NCBI RefSeq assembly: GCF_000800015.1
Contig: NZ_JUGR01000001.1
Coordinates: forward strand, 3,286,001 to 3,350,000
Direction: 5' to 3'
From: Terriglobus sp. TAA 43
GTDB lineage: Bacteria > Acidobacteriota > Terriglobia > Terriglobales > Acidobacteriaceae
DNA: 64,000 nucleotides
Position numbers and translations under genes: made by a program
The notes under the pieces: generated by a model
Databases searched by the model: none
Seen by the model: the letters and a program-made list of their open reading frames with translations, nothing else
What the model was told of the DNA's origin: nothing
Shown: piece after piece, positions 36,291-45,912 of the stretch
How the letters are laid out: each line of letters begins with the position of its first letter
Numbering within the stretch: the first letter of the stretch is position 1

Positions 36291-37191
36291 TCCCACGCAT
36301 CCAAGCAAAGTGATGTTGCCTTCCACCATCATCGCCATCGACTGGTCCGGACGCGTGGACATCGCCGGGCAGCGGCGCCATATCGTTGCCGCAACGTGGC
36401 ACGCGGGCAAGGTGCGCGTGGAGAGCGGCAGAACCCGCGACGAGGTTGTGGAGTGGCTCATCGCACAGGTGAAGAAGGATCCCGCCATGGTCGTGGGATT
36501 CGATTTCTGTTTCAGCTTCCCGGCGTGGTTCCTGCGTGAAGTGGGCGTCCACAGCGCGCCAAGGTTCTGGGATGTAGTCGCTGAACATGGTGAACGATGG
36601 CTGTCGCGCGAGAATGAAGATCGCCGTTTCTGGGGCAAGCCGCACAAGCGTCCCGCGGAGTTCAGTGGTGAACAACTGCATCGCATGCTGCGGGCCACGG
36701 ACATTGACTGCAAGCTTGTCGCGCACATTCCTGAGGAAGAGCGCGCACTACGCGTAAAGGGCATCACGCCCAAGTCGGTGTTTCAGATCGGCGGTTCCGG
36801 TTCAGTGGGAACGGCCTCACTGCGCGGCGTGAAGACACTGCAGCAACTCCATGAAGCTGGCTTCCGTATATGGCCGTTTGATCGGCCAAAGGCGGGCCAG
36901 CCGCTGATCGTTGAGATGTATACCCGGCTGAATACCGGCCCTGTCCATAAATCGAATGCCGAGGCCAGAGCTGCGTATCTGGCGCGCAAGCGAAAGGAAG
37001 ACGTGGCATATTCACGGCTCGGACCGGCAGCGATTGCAAAGGCGAAGGCCAGCGAAGACGCGTTCGACGCACTGGTCTCCTGCATGGTGATGGCAGAACA
37101 CCGCGAGCAGTTTTATACGTTGAACCAGCCGCGCGATCCGGCTTATGCGTTGGAAGGATGGACCTGGGCGCCGCCGCCTTCCGGTCGATGA
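36274..37191 (+). CDS. DUF429-like RNase H-fold protein
   Basis: A 305-residue protein resembling DUF429 and related RNase H-fold families. The first strand reads IIAIDWSGRVD with an Asp where the catalytic acid of this fold sits, a second acid is in VVGFDFCFSFP, and the C-terminal helix has KASEDAFDALVSCMVMA, with another Asp. These three acids would form a two-metal site, so a nuclease or nucleotide-binding function is plausible but unproved. GGAGACAG precedes the ATG at 36274, which overlaps the end of recX, so the two may be translated together. Its 3' end overlaps the convergent diguanylate cyclase gene by 49 bases. Confidence 0.6.
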   Translation: MRRTNNPTHPSKVMLPSTIIAIDWSGRVDIAGQRRHIVAATWHAGKVRVESGRTRDEVVEWLIAQVKKDPAMVVGFDFCFSFPAWFLREVGVHSAPRFWDVVAEHGERWLSRENEDRRFWGKPHKRPAEFSGEQLHRMLRATDIDCKLVAHIPEEERALRVKGITPKSVFQIGGSGSVGTASLRGVKTLQQLHEAGFRIWPFDRPKAGQPLIVEMYTRLNTGPVHKSNAEARAAYLARKRKEDVAYSRLGPAAIAKAKASEDAFDALVSCMVMAEHREQFYTLNQPRDPAYALEGWTWAPPPSGR

Positions 37192-38327
37192 TCCTTCAGA
37201 AGCATTGCGGCAACCTTGCTCCGGCTGATCTGCTTCTCGCGGTAGAGCAGGATGTCGCTGGCGTGTAGAAGGTCTTGCACGGTCATTTCATGGCCGGAAG
37301 ACGTGGCCACGCCGATGCTGACCTGGATGCGAAAGGGCGTATTGTCCATGGCAAATAACGTGCATCCGGAAACGCCCTGTCGGATCTGGTTTGCGATCCG
37401 TTCCGCGTTGTCCTCTCCGCATTCGGGAAGCAGAACGAAGAACTCATCGCCACCGTGCCGGGTGATCACGTCATCCGTCGGCCGCAGCATCGCCTGCAGA
37501 ACCCCGGCCACGGCGCGCAGGGCAGCGTCGCCCGCGGCATGACCCATGTTGTCATTGATCTCCTTAAAGCGATCAATGTCCATCATGAGCGCAGAGCAGG
37601 GCTTTTCTGAACGAATGCAACGCTGCAACTCGCGGTGTGCCACTACCTCCAGCGCACGCCGATTCAGCAAGCCAGTCAGGGGATCAGTCATGGCAATGCG
37701 TTCCATCTCATGGCGCGAACGCAGAGACTCCATGCCCAGAAAGCTGCCGCCCAGTCCCACAATAATGGTCATGCCAGCGTAAGCAAGCCAGCGTTGATGG
37801 AAGCTATCCGTAATGATGTCGCCGGTCCGTATGGCGAAGACCACAACATGCAACAACAGGAAGACGGCCATGGCGATATTTGCCAGTCGCGTTGGACTAT
37901 CCTTCCGGCGCAACAGGAACCACACGTTCATTGCCTGCATCAGCGGGATAGAAAAAACGGCTGGCGCACGCCGAATGGGCCAGTTCGGAATAACGATGTT
38001 CAGGAGTACGGTGCCGAGAAAGCAGCCTACGGTGATGCCAATCATCCAGGGCAGCGTCTTGCGTACGCTCTGCCGGGTGGCGGACCCTATCGCAACGTGC
38101 AGGATGTTCGGCGTCGCCACAAAGAGAACAATGCCAGCCCAGTGAAGGGCATTCGAGCTGGTGCTCAGCGCAACCAGGCCGAGACCACCGCAGAAACACG
38201 TGGCCGCAATCCAGTATGCGGAACGATCTGTCTTTTCAGTTTGAATGGCACGGTACAGCATCGCCACTGCAAAGCCTGTGGACAGTAGCAATAAACCGTA
38301 CATCCGGTAGATAGACAGGTTTTCCAT
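37143..38327 (-). CDS. Membrane-bound diguanylate cyclase (GGDEF)
   Basis: A 394-residue protein. Residues 1 to about 205 hold six or seven hydrophobic segments (YGLLLLSTGFAVAMLYRAI, then TLPWMIGITVGCFLGTVLLN), forming a membrane sensor of unknown ligand. A GGDEF domain follows (about 225-380): MTDPLTGLLNRRALE, then RHGGDEFFVLLP. The active-site motif is intact, so c-di-GMP synthesis is expected. The inhibitory-site RxxD is displaced (RPTDD), so product inhibition may be lost. The next gene in the same direction is its paralogue, and the two arose by duplication. The start at 38327 precedes the first membrane helix; upstream frame is not supported. Confidence 0.85.
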   Translation of the reverse strand: MENLSIYRMYGLLLLSTGFAVAMLYRAIQTEKTDRSAYWIAATCFCGGLGLVALSTSSNALHWAGIVLFVATPNILHVAIGSATRQSVRKTLPWMIGITVGCFLGTVLLNIVIPNWPIRRAPAVFSIPLMQAMNVWFLLRRKDSPTRLANIAMAVFLLLHVVVFAIRTGDIITDSFHQRWLAYAGMTIIVGLGGSFLGMESLRSRHEMERIAMTDPLTGLLNRRALEVVAHRELQRCIRSEKPCSALMMDIDRFKEINDNMGHAAGDAALRAVAGVLQAMLRPTDDVITRHGGDEFFVLLPECGEDNAERIANQIRQGVSGCTLFAMDNTPFRIQVSIGVATSSGHEMTVQDLLHASDILLYREKQISRSKVAAMLLKDHRPEGGGAQVHPSNA

Positions 38328-38457
38328 GAAAAAAGACAGACCAGGGAGAAGAACTAAGTGGAAACAATACCGCAGCGCAACTACACTATCTTCCGGTTCG
38401 GTATAGAAGGGTGTCAATTGTTTGTTTTTGTTACCCTTCGCCGCTGAAACTCACCAG

Positions 38458-39648
38458 CTACGCGTTATAGGGTTGAACCCGCCGTGGACCGGGCACGGGC
38501 ACCGGTTGTGGCTTCATCTCAGGCGAAGTTTCCGCCCGCAAAGCCTGCTTTTCGCGGTAGAGCATCATGTCGCTGCCGTGCAGCAGTTCTTCCAGCGTCG
38601 CGTCCTGCCCACTCAGGGTGACGCAGCCAATGCTGGTGCTAATCGTGAACACCACTTCACTCATCGTTTTCAGCCGCAACCCGTGGATGGCCGATTTCAA
38701 ACGCATTACAACCTCGGTCGCCTGTGCCTCGCTGCAGTCCGGCAGCAGGACAAAGAACTCGTCGCCGCCCAGGCGCGTTGCAATATCGGTAAGCCGCAGG
38801 GTCTTTTGCAGCGTATCCGCCACGGCGCACAGCGAGGCGTCTCCAGCCGCGTGCCCCAGGCCATCGTTGATCTGTTTAAAGCTATCCACATCCATCATCA
38901 GTGCGGAACACGGCAGGTTGCGGCGACGGATGCGCTCCAACTCTCGCATGGCAAACACATCCAGGGCGCGCCGGTTAAACAGGCCCGTCAGAGGATCGGT
39001 CATGGCCGACCGCTCCAGCTCTGCATGCATCCGCAAATTGCCAATCCACAGATAGCTGAGCGCCAACCCGGCAATGGTGATGATGCCGCTCCAGGAGAAC
39101 CACGCATCCGGAATCTGATACTTCCAGGCCAGCGCCACTCGAACGAAATTAGGCAGTGACTGCATGGCGAAACAGACAATGATGGCGTTGACTGCCGGAC
39201 GGATCACTTCGTCCTTGTTTCGCAGGAGGAGGTCAATGCAGGCCAGATACATCACTGCAAGAATCGGCACCGCCTCAACCGTTCGAAGCACCACGTTCGG
39301 CTGCCACCACGTGTAATAGGCGTAATTCATCACCGTCGCAGCATTCAGCAGCAGCAGCCACACCAGATAGTCGCGCTTCTGATCGGTGGTTTTGGCAATG
39401 GCCCGGTTCGCCAGCGGACCAAACATCAGGAACAGACCATTGCCAAACAGGATGCTGATCACATCCGAGATCTGCCCGCGATACGCCTGCAGCCCAAGTC
39501 CCAGTCCCGCGCAGAAATACGCTGCCGCAAACCATACGGAACCCTTGTCCCGGCGGTTTCTCGATTGGAAGTATGAGGACGCGAGGATGACGCCGCCCAA
39601 AAATATGAGCAGGCCGGCCTGCACCGTGAATAATGTCCGTCGGTCCAT
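38458..39648 (-). CDS. Membrane-bound diguanylate cyclase (GGDEF), paralogue
   Basis: A 396-residue paralogue of the protein at 37143 with the same plan: N-terminal membrane sensor of about 210 residues (QAGLLIFLGGVILASSYF, AAYFCAGLGLGLQAY), then GGDEF (MTDPLTGLFNRRALDVFAM, RLGGDEFFVLLP). Here the inhibitory-site RLTD lies at the correct distance, five residues before GGDEF, so product feedback should work, unlike its neighbour. It ends in a basic, Pro-rich tail. ATG at 39648 was chosen just before the first membrane helix; the frame is open to a GTG at 39723. Confidence 0.85.
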   Translation of the reverse strand: MDRRTLFTVQAGLLIFLGGVILASSYFQSRNRRDKGSVWFAAAYFCAGLGLGLQAYRGQISDVISILFGNGLFLMFGPLANRAIAKTTDQKRDYLVWLLLLNAATVMNYAYYTWWQPNVVLRTVEAVPILAVMYLACIDLLLRNKDEVIRPAVNAIIVCFAMQSLPNFVRVALAWKYQIPDAWFSWSGIITIAGLALSYLWIGNLRMHAELERSAMTDPLTGLFNRRALDVFAMRELERIRRRNLPCSALMMDVDSFKQINDGLGHAAGDASLCAVADTLQKTLRLTDIATRLGGDEFFVLLPDCSEAQATEVVMRLKSAIHGLRLKTMSEVVFTISTSIGCVTLSGQDATLEELLHGSDMMLYREKQALRAETSPEMKPQPVPVPGPRRVQPYNA

Positions 39649-39798
39649 GCGTTCGAAGGCGCGACTAATAATGTCGACACGAAGCCGCGAAACCCGACTC
39701 GAATTAAGACGGGTAGATGGCACAGTGTAGCATTTTGGTACACTGCCGTTCGCCTCAATCCCAGACGTTTTCCAAGGCTTTTTACATCAGGCGTGAGG

Positions 39799-41274
39799 CT
39801 AGTCCTGATTCAGGAAACAGCCCCACTCGCTCAGCGCCACCGGTGCCGCACTCCGAACACTCAGCCGCACTTCGGTCGCCTGAATAGCGGCTTCCAATCG
39901 CACAATGCGGCAGTTCCCAATGCTCTCACCCGACGCGACACGAACCCACGGGCCACTGCCATCGCGTACTTCCAGCCGGAACTCCCGTACCCGCTGACCC
40001 AGGCCGATTTGCTCCCGCAGCCGGAACAGATTGAACGTCTTTCTGTCCGCGAACTTCGCGGTAACATTCGCTTCCGTCAGGTTGTCCGCAGTACTCCAGA
40101 AGGTGTCCGCATCGCCATCCACCAGCTTCGCCGGGGAGTACTTGGCCGAGCGCACATTCGACGCCGTCAGCTTCGCCCCGCGCAGCAAATTCGTGGCAAA
40201 CATCTTCTGCACACGTGCTGCGAAACCGTACAAAACATCCGCGTCCGCATCCGCAATCAGCCCGCGCGTATCCGGCGGAATATTCAACAGCAAACCCGCT
40301 CCATGCCCCACAGACTTCTCGTAAATGTTCAACAGTGCGTCAACGGACTTCGGCTTCTCCTCCGGGTGATAAAACCAGCCCTTACGGATCGACACATCGC
40401 ACTCCGCCGGAATCCACTCTTTGCCATAAGCAGAACCCGCACCAGACAGCTTCGTGTCCACATCGCCAGGAACGGCAGTAGCGTCATGATGCTCACTCAG
40501 CAGAGTCACCGTGTTCCAGCAATTCTCTGCGGCAATACCGCGTTCGTTACCCACCCAGCGAATGTCCGGCCCAGCATCGCTAAAGATCACCGCACCCGGC
40601 TGCAGCTTGCGAACCAGTCCCCACGTGTTAGCCCAGTCGTAATAGGTGTGCTTGTCGATGGTCCGCTTCTCCCGCGCCCCACCATAGAAACCATCGCCAC
40701 CATTCGCGCCATCAAACCACACTTCAAAGATCGGCCCATAGTGCGTCAGCAACTCAGTGATCTGTTGCCGATACGTCGTGATGTACTCCGGCTTGCCATA
40801 GTTCGCATTGTTCCGGTCCCACGGCGAAACATACACACCAAACTTCAACCCATGCTTCTTCGCCGCAGCCGAGATGTCGCGGACAATGTCGCCCTTGCCG
40901 CCCTGAAACTTGCTCTTGCTGATGTTGTGATCGGTCGACTTCGTAGGCCACAGGCAGAAGCCATCATGGTGCTTGCAGGTCAGAATCACACCCTTAATGC
41001 CGCCCTGCTTCAGCGTCAGCACAATACTGTCCGCATTGAACTCGGTCGGGTTAAAGATATTGGGGTCTTCATCACCCAACCCCCACTCACGCCCGGTAAA
41101 GGTGTTCACGGTGAAGTGCAGGAAAGCGGTGGTCTCCATACGCTGCCAGCGGAGTTGCCGCAGCGAAGGCGTCGGACCAAACTTTGCAGGCGCACCTGTG
41201 CCTTTGGTCTGCGCTGCAGCTGTTATGCCGGTTGCCAATGCACTGCTTATAAACGTCCGACGTGAAAGTTTCAT
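39799..41274 (-). CDS. Tat-exported alpha-L-fucosidase (GH29)
   Basis: A 491-residue enzyme with a Tat signal (LSRRTFISSALATGITAAAQ), a GH29 catalytic TIM barrel (about residues 35-345) and a C-terminal discoidin-like beta-sandwich (TEANVTAKFADRKTFNLFRL, then GSGPWVRVASGE). Catalytic-barrel motifs are GVILTCKHHDGFCLWPTKST, KFGVYVSPWDRN and EVWFDGANGG; the Asp of the last is the usual nucleophile. It would release fucose from glycans. GGAAG is found just before ATG 41274, which is inside a short upstream in-frame extension. The neighbours give no fucose catabolic genes. Confidence 0.88.
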   Translation of the reverse strand: MKLSRRTFISSALATGITAAAQTKGTGAPAKFGPTPSLRQLRWQRMETTAFLHFTVNTFTGREWGLGDEDPNIFNPTEFNADSIVLTLKQGGIKGVILTCKHHDGFCLWPTKSTDHNISKSKFQGGKGDIVRDISAAAKKHGLKFGVYVSPWDRNNANYGKPEYITTYRQQITELLTHYGPIFEVWFDGANGGDGFYGGAREKRTIDKHTYYDWANTWGLVRKLQPGAVIFSDAGPDIRWVGNERGIAAENCWNTVTLLSEHHDATAVPGDVDTKLSGAGSAYGKEWIPAECDVSIRKGWFYHPEEKPKSVDALLNIYEKSVGHGAGLLLNIPPDTRGLIADADADVLYGFAARVQKMFATNLLRGAKLTASNVRSAKYSPAKLVDGDADTFWSTADNLTEANVTAKFADRKTFNLFRLREQIGLGQRVREFRLEVRDGSGPWVRVASGESIGNCRIVRLEAAIQATEVRLSVRSAAPVALSEWGCFLNQD

Positions 41275-41296
41275 GGCTTCCATCGTAAGACAGCGG

Positions 41297-41779
41297 CTAG
41301 AAGATGCCGAGGAAGCGCTTGCGAATCTTCTTGCCTGCCGGGTCTACGCTTGTATAGAAAGGAAGCGTTGTCGCGGTAATGGAATAGTGCAGTGGCGTGA
41401 TCGTTGTTCGCTTGATATCCGCACCCAGCATGTCTCCGTGAAAATCTGGGGGAATCTGCTCTCGCATGGCAAAGATTACTGAGAGCAGGCAGGTGCGGCT
41501 TCCTCCATACTCGTTCGCCTGAAGTCCCTTCACAAACGACAGAACGTTTTCGCGCAACATCTCTGGCCCACGCCAAACTTCTGCCGTTTCAACCATTCCG
41601 TCTTTGGCAAATTCCACCCGTACGATGACCAGACCGGTGACGTGGGCCTCGCTAGCGATTGGCGGATAAGTGATCGTAGTGGTCTCTTTCACACCGCTAA
41701 CGCCGCAGGGCGGCTCCTGCGCAAGAAGGTTCGCACCGCCGCAAAGCAGCATTGCACCGAGACAGACTTGCGCGGGCAT
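41297..41779 (-). CDS. Secreted TonB C-terminal-like domain protein
   Basis: A 160-residue protein with a signal peptide (PAQVCLGAMLLCGGANLLAQ) and one domain resembling the TonB C-terminus (TYPPIASEAHVTGLVIVRVE, FAKDGMVETAEVWRGPEML). There is no long membrane-spanning proline-rich stalk, so it is not a full energy transducer; similar short proteins are frequent in acidobacteria. It ends in a basic motif (GKKIRKRFLGIF). Start options are ATG 41779 and GTG 41785. It lies 22 bases upstream of the GH29 gene on the same strand, so the two may be co-transcribed. Confidence 0.65.
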   Translation of the reverse strand: MPAQVCLGAMLLCGGANLLAQEPPCGVSGVKETTTITYPPIASEAHVTGLVIVRVEFAKDGMVETAEVWRGPEMLRENVLSFVKGLQANEYGGSRTCLLSVIFAMREQIPPDFHGDMLGADIKRTTITPLHYSITATTLPFYTSVDPAGKKIRKRFLGIF

Positions 41780-41803
41780 ACTCACTGCTAGACTTTATAG
41801 GTC

Positions 41804-44491
41804 ATGCAATACCGTTCCGGAAGCCAGATTCGCGAAGATTTTCTGCGGTTTTTTGAGGGCAAGGGCCATCGCCGCATCCACTCGTCGTCGCTCGTGCCGC
41901 ACAACGACCCCACGCTGCTCTTTGCCAACGCGGGTATGAACCAGTTCAAGGACGTCTTCCTTGGCTCGGACGTGCGCACCTACTCCCGCGCCACCACCTC
42001 GCAGAAGTGCGTCCGCGCGGGCGGCAAGCATAACGATCTGGAAAACGTCGGCTTCACGCGTCGCCACCACACCTTCTTTGAAATGCTGGGCAACTTCAGC
42101 TTCGGCGACTACTTCAAGAAAGACGCCATCGCCTTCGCGTGGGAACTCCTCACCTCGCCCGATTGGTTCGGCATCGACAAGGACAAGCTCTACGTCACCA
42201 TCTTCGAGGGCGACGCGCAGACCCCGCGCGACGACGAAGCGGAACAGTTCTGGATTGAAGCAGGCGTGCCCAAGAGCCGCATCTATGAACTGGGCGCCAA
42301 GGACAACTTCTGGCAGATGGGCGAAACCGGCCCCTGCGGCCCCTGCTCTGAGATCTATTACGACCTCGGCCTCGCCGCCAGCGAAACCGGCGAAGACAAG
42401 CCCTTCGGCGAAGACGACCAGCGCTACATGGAGATCTGGAACCTCGTCTTCATGCAGTTCGATCGTCACATCACACCCGGCGGCCTGCCGGAACTCACGC
42501 CGCTGCCCAAGCCCTCCATCGACACCGGCATGGGCCTCGAGCGTATCTCCTGTGTGCTGCAGGGCAAGCTCTCCAACTATCAGAGCGATCTGTTTGTTCC
42601 GTTGATCGATGCTGCGATTCGTCTGACAGGGTTCTCCGCCATGAACGCGGAGGAAGGCTCTGTCAGCGATGCAAAGGGCGCGGCCTCACTTCGCATCATC
42701 GCAGACCACGCACGCGCCGCAACGTTCCTCATCGCCGATGGCATTCAGCCCGCGAATGAAGGCCGCGGTTACGTACTGCGCAAAATCCTTCGTCGCGGCA
42801 TCCGTCACGGACGCCTGCTCGGTCAGGATCAACCCTTCATGCACGAGATGGTGCACGCCGTCGTAGGCGAAATGAAGGTCGCATATCCTGAACTGCTGGA
42901 TGCAGAAGAGCGCGTTGCAAAGACAGTGCTGCAGGAAGAGCAGCAGTTCGCACGCACGCTGCAGCTTGGCCTCGCACGCATGACCAATGAAGTTCTGCAG
43001 GATGGCGCACAGGCATTCTCGCTGTACGAAACCTTCGGCATGCCGCTCGACTTCATGACCGATGCCGCGCGTGACGCGGGCATCGAGTTCGATATGGTCG
43101 GCTTCGAACGAGCCAAGGAAGAAGAACAGAAGCGCGCACGCGCCTCATGGAAGGGTGGTTCGCAGAAGACCGCATCGCCAGCCTTCGCATCTCTCGACAA
43201 GACCGACTTCGTCGGTTACACCGGCCTCCGTGCTGACAGCGCAGAAGTCATCGCGCTGGTGAAAGACGGCGTCGGTGTACAGGTTCTGCAACCCGGCGAT
43301 ACAGGCGAAGTCGTTCTCGACCGCACATCCTTCTATGCAGACAGCGGTGGACAGGTGGGCGACACCGGCTGGCTCTTCCCAACCGATCACACCAGCACCA
43401 TCGCGGAAGTGCACGGCTGCACCAAGCCCGTCGCGGGCGTCTTCGCGCACAAGGTCACGGTCAAGCGCCCCATCGCCGTGGGCGACAAGGTAGACGCAGT
43501 GGTCGATGGCGCAGAACGCACCGCCACCACCCGCAACCACACCGGCACGCACCTGATTCAGGCTGCGCTCCGCGAGGTGTTGGGCACGCATGTGAAGCAG
43601 GCCGGATCGCTGAACAACCGCAACCGTCTTCGGTTTGACTTCTCACACTTCGCCCAGGTGGCAGATGAGGAGTTGCAGGAGATTGAAGACATCGTCAATC
43701 AGCACGTGCTGGCCAACACCAAGGTAGAAACCTTCGTGGATGTGCCCATCGACGTCGCCATCAATGAGTACAAGGCCACTGCACTCTTCGGCGAAAAGTA
43801 CGGTGACAAGGTACGCGTCGTTAAGATCGGCGACTTCTCCACCGAACTCTGCGGCGGCACCCACACGCTCGCCACCGGCGAAATCGGTTTGCTGAAGCTC
43901 ACCGGCGAATCGTCGGTAAGCAGCGGCATCCGTCGCGTGGAAGCCATCACCGGCACCGGTTCGCTGTCTGAGTTCCGCAAGGGCTTCGCGCTTGCGAAGA
44001 TGGCTTCGACGCTCGTCGGTGCCAACGATGCCGAAGGCTTCCAGGCAAAGCTCTCCGCTCAGGAAGAGGAGTTGAAGAAGCTGCGCCGCGAACTCGATCA
44101 GGCACGCATGAAGTCGGCTTCGGCCTCCACGGAGAACGCTGCGGAATCTGCGGTCGAAGTGAAGGGCATTAAGGTACTCGCGCAGAAGGTCAGCGGTCTC
44201 GACCGTAACCAGATGCGTACGCTCGTTGACACACTGCGCACGCGCCTCGGCTCCGGTGTCGTCGTCCTCGGCGCAGCCACGGAAGATGGCAAAGTCGCGC
44301 TGATCGCTGGCGTAACCAAGGACCTCACGGGCAAGGTGCAGGCAGGTAAGGTCGTCGGCGCCGTCGCAGCAAAGGTTGGCGGCAAAGGCGGCGGACGTCC
44401 GGACCTCGCAGAAGCCGGCGGCACCGATCCCTCGCAGCTTGATGCCGCGTTGGCTTCCGTACCCGATACCGTAGGGGGCCTGATCGCCTAG
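41804..44491 (+). CDS. alaS: Alanine-tRNA ligase
   Basis: A complete 895-residue alanyl-tRNA synthetase. The class II core starts [17 protein letters not shown] and includes motif 3 ([10 protein letters not shown] type: [15 protein letters not shown]). The editing domain has the zinc motifs HTGTH (in [11 protein letters not shown]) and CGGTHT. The C-Ala domain, needed for tRNA binding, ends with [15 protein letters not shown]. It charges tRNA-Ala with alanine and clears mischarged Ser and Gly. It stands alone and is divergent from the TonB-like gene, with a 24-base gap between the starts. Confidence 0.97.
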   Translation: MQYRSGSQIREDFLRFFEGKGHRRIHSSSLVPHNDPTLLFANAGMNQFKDVFLGSDVRTYSRATTSQKCVRAGGKHNDLENVGFTRRHHTFFEMLGNFSFGDYFKKDAIAFAWELLTSPDWFGIDKDKLYVTIFEGDAQTPRDDEAEQFWIEAGVPKSRIYELGAKDNFWQMGETGPCGPCSEIYYDLGLAASETGEDKPFGEDDQRYMEIWNLVFMQFDRHITPGGLPELTPLPKPSIDTGMGLERISCVLQGKLSNYQSDLFVPLIDAAIRLTGFSAMNAEEGSVSDAKGAASLRIIADHARAATFLIADGIQPANEGRGYVLRKILRRGIRHGRLLGQDQPFMHEMVHAVVGEMKVAYPELLDAEERVAKTVLQEEQQFARTLQLGLARMTNEVLQDGAQAFSLYETFGMPLDFMTDAARDAGIEFDMVGFERAKEEEQKRARASWKGGSQKTASPAFASLDKTDFVGYTGLRADSAEVIALVKDGVGVQVLQPGDTGEVVLDRTSFYADSGGQVGDTGWLFPTDHTSTIAEVHGCTKPVAGVFAHKVTVKRPIAVGDKVDAVVDGAERTATTRNHTGTHLIQAALREVLGTHVKQAGSLNNRNRLRFDFSHFAQVADEELQEIEDIVNQHVLANTKVETFVDVPIDVAINEYKATALFGEKYGDKVRVVKIGDFSTELCGGTHTLATGEIGLLKLTGESSVSSGIRRVEAITGTGSLSEFRKGFALAKMASTLVGANDAEGFQAKLSAQEEELKKLRRELDQARMKSASASTENAAESAVEVKGIKVLAQKVSGLDRNQMRTLVDTLRTRLGSGVVVLGAATEDGKVALIAGVTKDLTGKVQAGKVVGAVAAKVGGKGGGRPDLAEAGGTDPSQLDAALASVPDTVGGLIA

Positions 44492-44562
44492 CAACCGGTG
44501 TCCGGGACAAAAGCTGTCAAGCCACGGTCCCGTCCAACTCAAACAAAGCAAAAGAAATAGAG

Positions 44563-44753
44563 TTGGCATGGTATTTCCGCCAAACCTCTAAAATAGAGAT
44601 AGAGCAAAAGAGCAGGGCCGCAGCGATGCGGCCCTAACTCCTTTAGAAAGACGATTTTGCCTCTAACCCCAATGGATAGACGATTTTACAGCCACTAAAA
44701 GCTTAACTCTTTTAGAAAGACGATTTTAGAAAAACAGGGGGGAGGGGGTACCC
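44563..44753. repeat. Intergenic repeat element, copy B
   Basis: The 306-base gap after alaS (44492-44797) has no gene but holds the second copy of the element described at 26261. In order: TTGGCATG (44563-44570), TAAAAT (44589-44594), a hairpin, three boxes at 44647-44658, 44676-44687 and 44716-44727 (second box ATAGACGATTTT), an A-run, G6-A-G5 and GTACCC (44748-44753). The box spacings of 29 and 40 bases equal those of copy A. The centre, between TAAAAT and the first box, is different in sequence but nearly equal in length (58 against 56 bases). Confidence 0.75.
44614..44635 (+). terminator. Perfect hairpin inside repeat copy B
   Basis: AGGGCCGCA and TGCGGCCCT pair exactly around GCGA. No T-run follows (TAACTCC), so if it ends the alaS transcript it is not a typical terminator. 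Copy A has no such hairpin at this place. It may be a terminator-like insert or a structural part of the element. Confidence 0.5.
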
Positions 44754-44797
44754 CTGCGATACCAGGTCCTCAAGTCGATAAAGCCTGTTGCTGTGGC

Positions 44798-45061
44798 CTA
44801 AAAGCAGCGCGCCGAAAACGCGCGACAACTGCAAGCGTTCTTGTCAGCGCAGCAGCCATCCGCAAACTCTTCCGGTCGAAGTTCCACATGGCAGACGTTG
44901 CAGAGCGAAACATGCTTGTGCAGAACCGCATCGTGCATCTTGTGGCCCACATCGGTGATCTTGTGCCCGGCATTGTGCATGCCGTGCTTCAGTGCGGACA
45001 TCACATCGTGCAGCGAAGTGTGGTGCGGATTGTGGGTTCCATGGGTGTTGGTGTCGGGCAT
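44798..45061 (-). CDS. Small Cys/His-rich protein
   Basis: An 87-residue protein with a His-rich N-terminal half (NTHGTHNPHHTSLHDVMSAL, KHGMHNAGHKITDVGHKMHD) and a C-terminal cysteine cluster: CNVCH, then GCCADKNACSC and a final RCF. With seven Cys and about a dozen His, it looks built to bind metal, possibly zinc or a heavy metal, or to form disulfides. There is no signal peptide. The family was not recognised. GGGAGG lies 11 bases before the ATG at 45061. Confidence 0.6.
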   Translation of the reverse strand: MPDTNTHGTHNPHHTSLHDVMSALKHGMHNAGHKITDVGHKMHDAVLHKHVSLCNVCHVELRPEEFADGCCADKNACSCRAFSARCF

Positions 45062-45184
45062 CTCACTGCCTCCCGGTCGTAGCCTGTCAACGCCTATGTT
45101 GTATTCCCACCGCAATAGTTTTGGCTACTGGTTTGTGACGGCGCACGGTTGCGGTGTGCGGCAACCGTCACTACAGTGGAAGCC

Positions 45185-45868
45185 ATGCTGGATGTCCATC
45201 CACCCCACACCCCCGCACACGGCGTAGGCGACTTTTTCTTACACCTGTTCACCATCACCGTCGGTCTGCTGATCGCCGTCGGAATTGAGGGAATGGTGAC
45301 GCGCCACGAGCACAAGAACCTGGCCGAAGAAGCGCGCGAGACGTTGACGGCGGAAATCCGCCACAACATGGCAAATACAGATGACGCGGTGCGCGACATC
45401 GCCGCCCAGCAAGACCGTATGAAGAAGAACCTGGACACGCTGGAGAAGATCCAGACCGCCCCAAAAGGATCGGCCGCAGACAACGCCGATATCAATGCCG
45501 CCTACGGTTCCACCGGTCTGGAGAAGACAGCCTGGCGCACCGCACAGGCCACAGGAGCCCTAAGCTACATGCCCTACGAGGAAGCCCAGCGCTTCAGCGG
45601 CATCTATGACGAGGTCGACAACTTCGAGAACGCACAGAAAGCCCTCGTTGAAGATGAGGCGCAATTCTTCGGCGCGCTTGCCAGCCATCCCATCGTGAAC
45701 GGCCACATCACCAAAGAGGGTGCCGACGCCATGGCGGAGCGGTTCGGTATATGGCAGGGCCACCTCCTCAACCTGCACATCGCCGCCCGCGTATTGCAGG
45801 AACATGAACGTGCCTTTTTGGAACATCGTGCGCCGTTGAACCATATGTCAGAAAAGATAGGGAATTAG
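45185..45868 (+). CDS. Membrane-anchored hypothetical protein with coiled-coil region
   Basis: A 227-residue protein: a short polar N-terminus (MLDVHPPHTPAHGVGD), one membrane helix (FLHLFTITVGLLIAVGIEG), then a charged helical region that may be coiled coil (RHEHKNLAEEARETLTAEI, IAAQQDRMKKNLDTLEKI), and a further helical domain. This layout matches uncharacterised DUF6090-type proteins, though the match is from memory only. ATG 45185 starts the natural N-terminus; the frame is open to 45149. Confidence 0.6.
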   Translation: MLDVHPPHTPAHGVGDFFLHLFTITVGLLIAVGIEGMVTRHEHKNLAEEARETLTAEIRHNMANTDDAVRDIAAQQDRMKKNLDTLEKIQTAPKGSAADNADINAAYGSTGLEKTAWRTAQATGALSYMPYEEAQRFSGIYDEVDNFENAQKALVEDEAQFFGALASHPIVNGHITKEGADAMAERFGIWQGHLLNLHIAARVLQEHERAFLEHRAPLNHMSEKIGN

Positions 45869-45912
45869 CGCAACGGTGTCGGTCTGAGACGGTAATCACG
45901 GAAGCTACCCCG

